Assembly (NCBI GenBank): GCA_029549705.1
Contig: JAKPIR010000187.1
Span: 1 to 10,844, forward strand
DNA: 10,844 nucleotides
Reading direction: 5' to 3'
Origin: Pseudomonadota bacterium
Lineage (GTDB): Bacteria; Pseudomonadota; Gammaproteobacteria; Burkholderiales; Methylophilaceae
Shown: positions 6,831 to 10,844 of the stretch, piece after piece
Position numbering within the stretch: position 1 is the first letter of the stretch
Layout of the letters: the number at the start of each line of letters is the position of its first letter
Translations under genes and position numbers: made by a program
Notes under the pieces: generated by a model
Told to the model about the DNA's origin: nothing
Databases searched by the model: none
What the model saw: the letters and a program-made list of their open reading frames with translations, nothing else

Positions 6831-7718
6831 ATGGCTTGGATTTCTTTAAAAATTGCAGCGCAAGATAATACGGCAGATTTAATCAGTGATACGCTGATGG
6901 CGCAGGGTGCGCTATCCGCTATTATTGAAGATGCAAATGCCGATACGCTGGACGAGCAGCCTATTTTTGGCGAGCCGGGTGACCCGCCGCCCGGTATTTG
7001 GCAGCAAAATTTGGTGAGCGCGCTGTTTGATGATGATGTTGACGTGACGGCCATTATGGCGGATTTAGAGCGTACAACCAAACTTGGCAATCTAATCTAT
7101 TCTACTGAAGTGATTGAAGAGCAGGATTGGGTGCGTGCGACACAATCGCAATTTGATCCCATCAAAATCACCGAAGACTTATGGATTGTGCCCACTTGGC
7201 ATGATGCGCCCAATGCCAATGCGCTGAATATCGTGTTAGACCCTGGCCTTGCGTTTGGCACAGGCAGCCACCCTACCACGCACCTATGCCTTGCCTGGCT
7301 TAAAAATACTGTTTTGCCCAATAACTCCGTATTGGATTATGGCTGCGGTTCAGGTATTTTGGCAATAGCCGCTAAAAAGCTGGGCGCGGCTGAAGTGGTC
7401 GGTACCGATATTGACCCGCAGGCCATTCAATCGAGCCAATACAATGCTGAGAAAAATCAAGTGCAAGCATCCTTTTTACATGCAAGCCAATATCAATCTA
7501 GAGCGTTTGATATTGTGGTGGCCAATATTTTATCAAGCGCCCTCAGTGTGTTAGCTCCTGCACTGGCAAAATCTTGTAAGCAAGGTGGAAAAATTGCACT
7601 GTCTGGCATCTTAAAAGAACAGGCTGCCGACGTAGCTGCCATTTATGCGCAATGGTTTGATATGGATAGCCCACAGACGATGGATGCTTGGGTGTTGCTC
7701 ACTGGCACAAAAAAGTAG
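6831..7718 (+). CDS. prmA: Ribosomal protein L11 methyltransferase
   Basis: PrmA trimethylates ribosomal protein L11 using S-adenosylmethionine. The 295-residue protein (family about 290-300) has an N-terminal L11-recognition domain (about 1-100) and a Rossmann methyltransferase domain. Family motifs are DPGLAFGTGSHPTT, SAM-binding LDYGCGSGILAIAA, the acidic GTDIDPQA and VVANILSSAL. ATG 6831 was chosen: TAGG lies six bases upstream and the protein opens with MAWISLK, usual for the family. An in-frame TTG two codons earlier is disfavoured. It follows accC after 62 nt with no terminator between, so it is probably in the same operon. In E. coli loss of PrmA is tolerated, so its link to lipid genes is probably one of co-transcription rather than function. 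Confidence 0.96.
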   Translation: MAWISLKIAAQDNTADLISDTLMAQGALSAIIEDANADTLDEQPIFGEPGDPPPGIWQQNLVSALFDDDVDVTAIMADLERTTKLGNLIYSTEVIEEQDWVRATQSQFDPIKITEDLWIVPTWHDAPNANALNIVLDPGLAFGTGSHPTTHLCLAWLKNTVLPNNSVLDYGCGSGILAIAAKKLGAAEVVGTDIDPQAIQSSQYNAEKNQVQASFLHASQYQSRAFDIVVANILSSALSVLAPALAKSCKQGGKIALSGILKEQAADVAAIYAQWFDMDSPQTMDAWVLLTGTKK

Positions 7719-7725
7719 GTTAGCC

Positions 7726-8772
7726 ATGAGCAATATTACCCTCTGCCCAAACTGCCAAACGCAGTTTGTTGTCACTAAAAAACAGCTCAAACAGTATCAG
7801 GGTAAAGTGCGTTGCGGCCATTGTTTGCATGTGTTTGATGCAACACTACACATGGTTGAAACCCCGCCCATGGACAGCATGGCTGATGCTGAGCAAGAAG
7901 CGCTACCACTGACAACTGATAATGGGCAACCATTAGACGCTTCAGCTAGTGCTGTGGATGCCGTTTCAGCCTCTTTTCAAGATCAAGAGGACATTGCTAC
8001 CACACCGCCTGATGATGGAAATGCATGGCCTACAATTATTGACGATATTGAGCATGAAGTCAGCCAAGCCGCGATTAGCACACCCATCACGATTAATTCA
8101 CCTGCTGAGCCAACCATAGCTGATATTGCTGCCGTTGCGGATGATGACACCATCACAGAGGTGATTGACTACAGCGCACTCGCCCCCAGTTTTAGCGAGG
8201 TGCCACTTGAGCCTGAGACCGTTTTCGAAACGCCTAAGCCCATTTCAAATTTATCTGTGGACGCTAAGTTTTATAAAAAAAGACCGCCGCGTAGCAGGGC
8301 GTCTACCTGGCTTTTGTTTTGCGTAGCTTTAGTTTTGGCGCTCACTGCCATTGGCCAAAGCGCTTATTTTTTACGCAACGAAATCCCCATTTATTACCCC
8401 AACATTAAGCCCTATTTAGTCAGCGCCTGCGAGAAAATTGGCTGCGAAATCACTTTGCCAAAGAAAATTGAATATATTTTTATTGATGATTTTGAAATAG
8501 AAGAAGATGCAGAATATGTCGGCTTAATGCGTCTTACCAGCACGCTCATCAATCAGGCCGGTTTTGCACAAACTTACCCGAATTTGGAGCTTACGCTCAA
8601 AGATGCTGACGATAATCCCAAACTACGCCGCACGCTAAAACCCGCTGAATATTTGCCGCAAAATACGGCAATTGAAAACGGCATTGGGCCTGGAGAACAA
8701 GTTAAAATTAAGCTGAATATCACTACCAATGGCGAAGAAGTTGCGGGTTACAGCGCATTGGTAACATACTAA
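7726..8772 (+). CDS. MJ0042-type zinc-ribbon and DUF3426 membrane protein
   Basis: A 348-residue protein of unknown function. An N-terminal zinc ribbon (Cys7, Cys10, Cys30, Cys33; CPNC and CGHC) matches the MJ0042/zinc_ribbon_5 family. A long acidic, low-complexity, probably disordered linker follows (about 45-180). A basic patch (KKRPPRSR) precedes one membrane helix at about 194-216, and a C-terminal domain of the DUF3426 type has the typical YYPNIKPYLVSACEKIGCEI opening. Orientation is predicted zinc ribbon inside, DUF3426 in the periplasm. ATG 7726 was chosen because it immediately precedes the ribbon and has AGG six bases upstream, overlapping the prmA stop. An upstream extension into prmA is another frame of that gene. 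It is the last gene of the aroQ-acc unit, with a terminator just after. The layout suggests a sensor or scaffold; no function is established here. Confidence 0.9.
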   Translation: MSNITLCPNCQTQFVVTKKQLKQYQGKVRCGHCLHVFDATLHMVETPPMDSMADAEQEALPLTTDNGQPLDASASAVDAVSASFQDQEDIATTPPDDGNAWPTIIDDIEHEVSQAAISTPITINSPAEPTIADIAAVADDDTITEVIDYSALAPSFSEVPLEPETVFETPKPISNLSVDAKFYKKRPPRSRASTWLLFCVALVLALTAIGQSAYFLRNEIPIYYPNIKPYLVSACEKIGCEITLPKKIEYIFIDDFEIEEDAEYVGLMRLTSTLINQAGFAQTYPNLELTLKDADDNPKLRRTLKPAEYLPQNTAIENGIGPGEQVKIKLNITTNGEEVAGYSALVTY

Positions 8773-8806
8773 GAAATTTGTTGCACACCGCGCGCTTTGA
8801 ATGCAT

Positions 8807-8870
8807 AACCTTTTTTGATGCTCTGGAAGCCTTGTAAATAAAGGCTCCCAGAGCATTATTTTTTTGTCGG
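8807..8870 (+). repeat. 64-bp dispersed terminator repeat, copy 2
   Basis: This is the second copy of the element at 1-64, in the opposite orientation and about 8.7 kb away, identical at 60 of 64 positions. Here both flanks are visible. Similarity runs from AACC at 8807 through the hairpin and T-tract to TCGG at 8870. No target-site duplication is evident, and no other full copy was noticed in the window. Confidence 0.85.
8818..8865 (+). terminator. Rho-independent terminator of the aroQ-acc-prmA unit
   Basis: A 16-bp stem (8818-8833 with 8841-8856) has a single A-C mismatch (8827 against 8847) and a 7-nt loop GTAAATA. It is followed by TA and seven T (8859-8865). It lies 45 nt after the stop of the zinc-ribbon gene. 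On the minus strand the stem is followed by A-rich sequence, so it should not terminate oxyR. Confidence 0.88.
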
Positions 8871-8926
8871 CAGGTTTTTGTGTGTGTTAGATGCCTGTTT
8901 AGCGTGTTATGCAAAGTACTTTTACG

Positions 8927-9826
8927 CTAAAGTAGGTGCATAAAATCTGCGTGCACCGCTTGTATGGCTTCCACGATTTTTTCTACCGCCTCCATGCGCA
9001 TATAACTTTTACGCCAGGCAATTGCAATGCGTCTCGTTGGCACTGGGGCCGAAAATGGAATGACCTGAATGAGCGGATTATGATAACGCGCGGCCGTGGC
9101 TGAACACGGCAACACGCTAATGCCCAAATTGGATGCGACCATATAGCGGATGGTTTCAAGTGAATTGCCCTGCAGGACTTCTCCTTTGCGCGCGAGCTCC
9201 GGGCAGGCTTGCGTGACTTGGTTGCTAAAACAATGGCCCGCATTCAGCAACAAAACCTTTTCGTTCGATAACTCTGCTGGCTTAATGTGTTTTCGGTTTG
9301 CCCAGTGATGATTACTTGGCACCACCACGTCAAAATCCTCATCATAAAGCGCGCGGTACTGTAAACCCGGCACATCAAACGGTAAGGCGATAATGGCCAC
9401 ATCAATGACACCGCCTCTTAATTGTGTTTCAAGGTTGGCGGTAAGGTTCTCTTCAACCTCCAGCGGCATATCAGGGGCAATTTTACGTAATATCGGAATA
9501 ATTTCAGGCAGTAAATACGGCCCTACGGAGTGAATCATGCCCAGCTTCAGTGGGCCTATGAGCTGATTTTTACCGAGTTCTGCAATTTGTTTTAATTGTG
9601 CGGCTTCTTGTAAGACTTTAGTGGCCTGCTCAACAATTTTAATGCCTATTTCTGTCATACTGACATCAGTGCGGCTACGTTCAAAAATCACAACGTTTAA
9701 TTCTTCTTCCAGCTTTTTAATGGCCAGACTTAAGGCTGGCTGTGTCACAAAACACTTTTCTGCCGCGCGCCTGAAATTGCGCTCATGCGCCACGGCTACA
9801 ATAAATTTTAGTTCCGTCAATGTCAT
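8927..9826 (-). CDS. oxyR: Peroxide-sensing LysR-family regulator OxyR
   Basis: OxyR is a cytoplasmic LysR-type regulator activated by peroxide through an intramolecular disulfide. An N-terminal winged helix-turn-helix (about 1-60; FRRAAEKCFVTQPALSLAIKKLEEEL) precedes a substrate-binding-like sensor domain with GPYLLPEIIPIL and NSLETIRYMVASNLGISVLP. The redox pair is present with the E. coli spacing: GHC (Cys199) and Cys208 nine residues later. I chose ATG 9826 (299 residues, MTLTELKF), because the protein then aligns from its first residue with other OxyRs and the cysteines fall at exactly 199 and 208. ATG 9835 (three residues longer) is possible; a TTG further up is unlikely. Neither has a strong ribosome-binding site. 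It diverges from katG, a standard target, with a candidate operator between them that also covers its own promoter, consistent with autorepression. Confidence 0.95.
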   Translation of the reverse strand: MTLTELKFIVAVAHERNFRRAAEKCFVTQPALSLAIKKLEEELNVVIFERSRTDVSMTEIGIKIVEQATKVLQEAAQLKQIAELGKNQLIGPLKLGMIHSVGPYLLPEIIPILRKIAPDMPLEVEENLTANLETQLRGGVIDVAIIALPFDVPGLQYRALYDEDFDVVVPSNHHWANRKHIKPAELSNEKVLLLNAGHCFSNQVTQACPELARKGEVLQGNSLETIRYMVASNLGISVLPCSATAARYHNPLIQVIPFSAPVPTRRIAIAWRKSYMRMEAVEKIVEAIQAVHADFMHLL

Positions 9827-9840
9827 GTCAGACATTCTAC

Positions 9841-9882
9841 ATTGATAAATTTTATAAATCAATTGTATCAAAACATACAATT
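9841..9882. promoter_or_regulatory. Candidate OxyR operator (two tandem dyads)
   Basis: Two adjoining inverted repeats lie between oxyR and katG. The first is ATTGAT (9841-9846), 11 nt, ATCAAT (9858-9863), which fits the LysR-type T-N11-A rule. The second is AATTGTAT (9861-9868), 6 nt, ATACAATT (9875-9882), a perfect 8-bp dyad. Their centres are about 20 bp apart, two helical turns, as expected for an OxyR tetramer. The site starts 14 bases upstream of the oxyR ATG and covers a possible leftward promoter (TTGTAT, complement of 9875-9880; 18 nt; TATAAA, complement of 9851-9856). It also lies just upstream of the katG -10. Bases differ from the E. coli ATAG-type consensus, so assignment rests on symmetry and position. 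Confidence 0.55.
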
Positions 9883-9904
9883 ATGCAAATCAAAATGGCC
9901 TCAC

Positions 9905-9910
9905 TAGAAT
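9905..9910 (+). promoter_or_regulatory. Candidate katG -10 box
   Basis: TAGAAT matches the TATAAT consensus at five of six positions. There is no good -35 at the right distance (TTATGC at 9881-9886), as often seen at activator-dependent promoters. The dyads end 22 bases upstream, a place from which OxyR could contact polymerase. Transcription from here would give a leader of about 165 nt before katG, containing the short ORF at 9971. Confidence 0.4.
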
Positions 9911-9970
9911 AACTCACATGCATCGTTTTTGAATGATGGTTTGATGATGGCATGAATGAAAGGAGCAATC

Positions 9971-10045
9971 ATGTTCACGATGATGTTTGAGGCGGCGAAT
10001 CAAATTTTGATAGAGGTGCTGGCAGATATTGCTGCTAGTTTTTAG
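9971..10045 (+). CDS. Putative 24-residue small protein or leader peptide upstream of katG
   Basis: A short ORF from ATG 9971 to TAG 10043-10045, in the katG direction and 36-39 nt before the katG start. AAAGGAG (9959-9965) lies five bases upstream, as strong as the katG ribosome-binding site and better than that of most genes here. The peptide begins MFTMMFEAANQ and is hydrophobic with net charge near -3 and no basic residue. Its polar residues other than Asn10 fall at every fourth position (Thr3, Glu7, Gln11, Glu15, Asp19, Ser23), the pattern of a helix with a polar stripe. I do not recognise the family. It could be a small membrane-associated protein, a leader peptide affecting katG translation, or chance; no Cys run or attenuator hairpin is seen. 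Confidence 0.45.
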   Translation: MFTMMFEAANQILIEVLADIAASF

Positions 10046-10070
10046 TGTTCGCTTAATCTGTTTTAACGAC

Positions 10071-10077
10071 AAAGGAG
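10071..10077 (+). promoter_or_regulatory. katG ribosome-binding site
   Basis: AAAGGAG lies seven bases before ATG 10085 and four before ATG 10082. The two starts are adjacent; the spacing favours 10085. Confidence 0.75.
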
Positions 10078-10084
10078 TTCTATG

Positions 10085-10844
10085 ATGGAAAATAAACCTA
10101 CAACTACCGCTGGGAAATGTCCAGTCATGCACGGTGGTAATACAGTAGCAAGTAATGCAAACACAGATTGGTGGCCAAATGCGCTGAATCTGGATATTTT
10201 GCATCAACACGATAGCAAAACAAACCCATTGGGTGAAGATTTTAATTACGCTGAGGAATTCAAAAAGCTAGATTTAACTGCAGTTAAAAATGATTTAAAA
10301 GCCTTGATGACGGATAGCCAAGCGTGGTGGCCGGCAGATTGGGGCCATTATGGTGGTTTGATGATTCGTATGGCCTGGCACGCAGCAGGTACCTACCGTA
10401 TTGCAGATGGTCGAGGCGGCGCAGGCACGGGCAATCAACGTTTTGCGCCACTTAATAGCTGGCCGGATAACGTCAATCTTGATAAAGCGCGTCGTTTACT
10501 GTGGCCTATCAAGAAAAAATACGGCAATAAACTCTCGTGGGCGGACTTAATTGTTTTGGCCGGCACCATAGCTTACGAGTCGATGGGGCTAAAAACCTTT
10601 GGTTTCGCTGGTGGCCGTGCCGATATCTGGCATCCAGAAAAAGATATTTACTGGGGTGCTGAAAAAGAATGGCTGGGTAACACAGAGCGTTACGATGGCG
10701 ATAAAAGTCGTGACTCGCTTAAAAACCCGCTTGCCGCCGTTCAAATGGGGCTGATTTACGTAAACCCTGAGGGTGTGGACGGCAAGCCAGACCCGCTCAA
10801 AACGGCACACGATATTCGTATTACGTTTGCGCGCATGGCCATGA
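10085..10844 (+). CDS. katG: Catalase-peroxidase KatG (N-terminal part, cut by window edge)
   Basis: KatG is a bifunctional heme catalase and peroxidase that destroys hydrogen peroxide. Only the first 253 codons are in the window; the family is about 720-740 residues, so two thirds lie to the right. It opens with a typical N-terminus (GKCPVMHGG...DWWPN) and has the distal heme-pocket motif RMAWHAAGTYR with Arg95, Trp98 and His99. DGRGGAGTGNQRFAPLNSWP and GLIYVNPEG with Tyr225 follow. Trp98 and Tyr225 are the positions of the Met-Tyr-Trp crosslink needed for catalase activity. The proximal histidine and the crosslink methionine lie beyond the edge. ATG 10085 is preferred by spacing; ATG 10082 adds one Met. 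It diverges from oxyR, so peroxide induction through OxyR is very likely. Confidence 0.96.
   Translation, partial: MENKPTTTAGKCPVMHGGNTVASNANTDWWPNALNLDILHQHDSKTNPLGEDFNYAEEFKKLDLTAVKNDLKALMTDSQAWWPADWGHYGGLMIRMAWHAAGTYRIADGRGGAGTGNQRFAPLNSWPDNVNLDKARRLLWPIKKKYGNKLSWADLIVLAGTIAYESMGLKTFGFAGGRADIWHPEKDIYWGAEKEWLGNTERYDGDKSRDSLKNPLAAVQMGLIYVNPEGVDGKPDPLKTAHDIRITFARMAM

Noticed and set aside
7645..7725. Possible 27-residue N-terminal extension of the zinc-ribbon protein
   Set aside because: It overlaps the end of prmA in another frame; ATG 7726 sits directly before the zinc ribbon with a ribosome-binding site at good spacing.
8898..8931. Inverted repeat TTTAGCGT / ACGCTAAA with an 18-nt loop at the 3' end of oxyR
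   Set aside because: It could fold in the oxyR transcript, but no T-tract follows on either strand, so it cannot be called a terminator.
9914..10210. 98-codon open frame on the minus strand across the oxyR-katG gap
   Set aside because: It overlaps the start of katG antisense, has no recognisable domain, and the region is better explained by the katG leader and its regulatory sites.
1..10844. Mobile element, prophage, CRISPR, toxin-antitoxin or defence system
   Set aside because: No transposase, integrase, spaced repeats or defence-related domain was found; all long frames are conserved housekeeping or stress genes.

Overview
The window looks like a chromosomal, housekeeping-rich stretch of a betaproteobacterium of moderate GC. 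A methylotroph of the Methylophilaceae type (Methylotenera-like) is my best guess. The basis is gene content and order (dsbD-tlpA-aroQ-accB-accC-prmA-zinc-ribbon/DUF3426) and a MTLTELK-type OxyR. The order is recognisable from betaproteobacterial genomes; the family-level guess is inference.

Layout. (1) Positions 1-1612, minus strand: a two-gene unit, fxsA followed by a 2Fe-2S ferredoxin/FAD/NAD(P)H oxidoreductase gene. They overlap by ATGA, and the unit ends at a strong intrinsic terminator at the left edge. (2) Positions 1613-1755: a divergent promoter region. (3) Positions 1756-4217, plus strand: dsbD and a TlpA/ResA-type thioredoxin gene with overlapping ends. They form a periplasmic thiol-reduction module. 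(4) Positions 4421-8772, plus strand: aroQ (shikimate pathway), accB and accC (biotin carboxyl carrier and biotin carboxylase of acetyl-CoA carboxylase), prmA (methylation of ribosomal protein L11) and a zinc-ribbon/DUF3426 membrane protein, closed by a second terminator. (5) Positions 8927-10844: oxyR (minus) diverging from katG (plus, cut by the window edge). oxyR encodes a peroxide-sensing LysR regulator with Cys199/Cys208, and katG a catalase-peroxidase. Tandem dyads between them look like an OxyR operator.

Two items are not explained by ordinary annotation. The terminators at 1-64 and 8807-8870 are the same 64-bp element (60 of 64 positions identical) in inverted orientation, T-tracts facing outward. 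They end the leftward and rightward transcription units, so they look like a dispersed terminator repeat. The katG leader also holds an unannotated 24-codon ORF (9971-10045) with a strong AAAGGAG ribosome-binding site and a polar stripe at every fourth residue. No mobile element, CRISPR array, rRNA or tRNA was seen.
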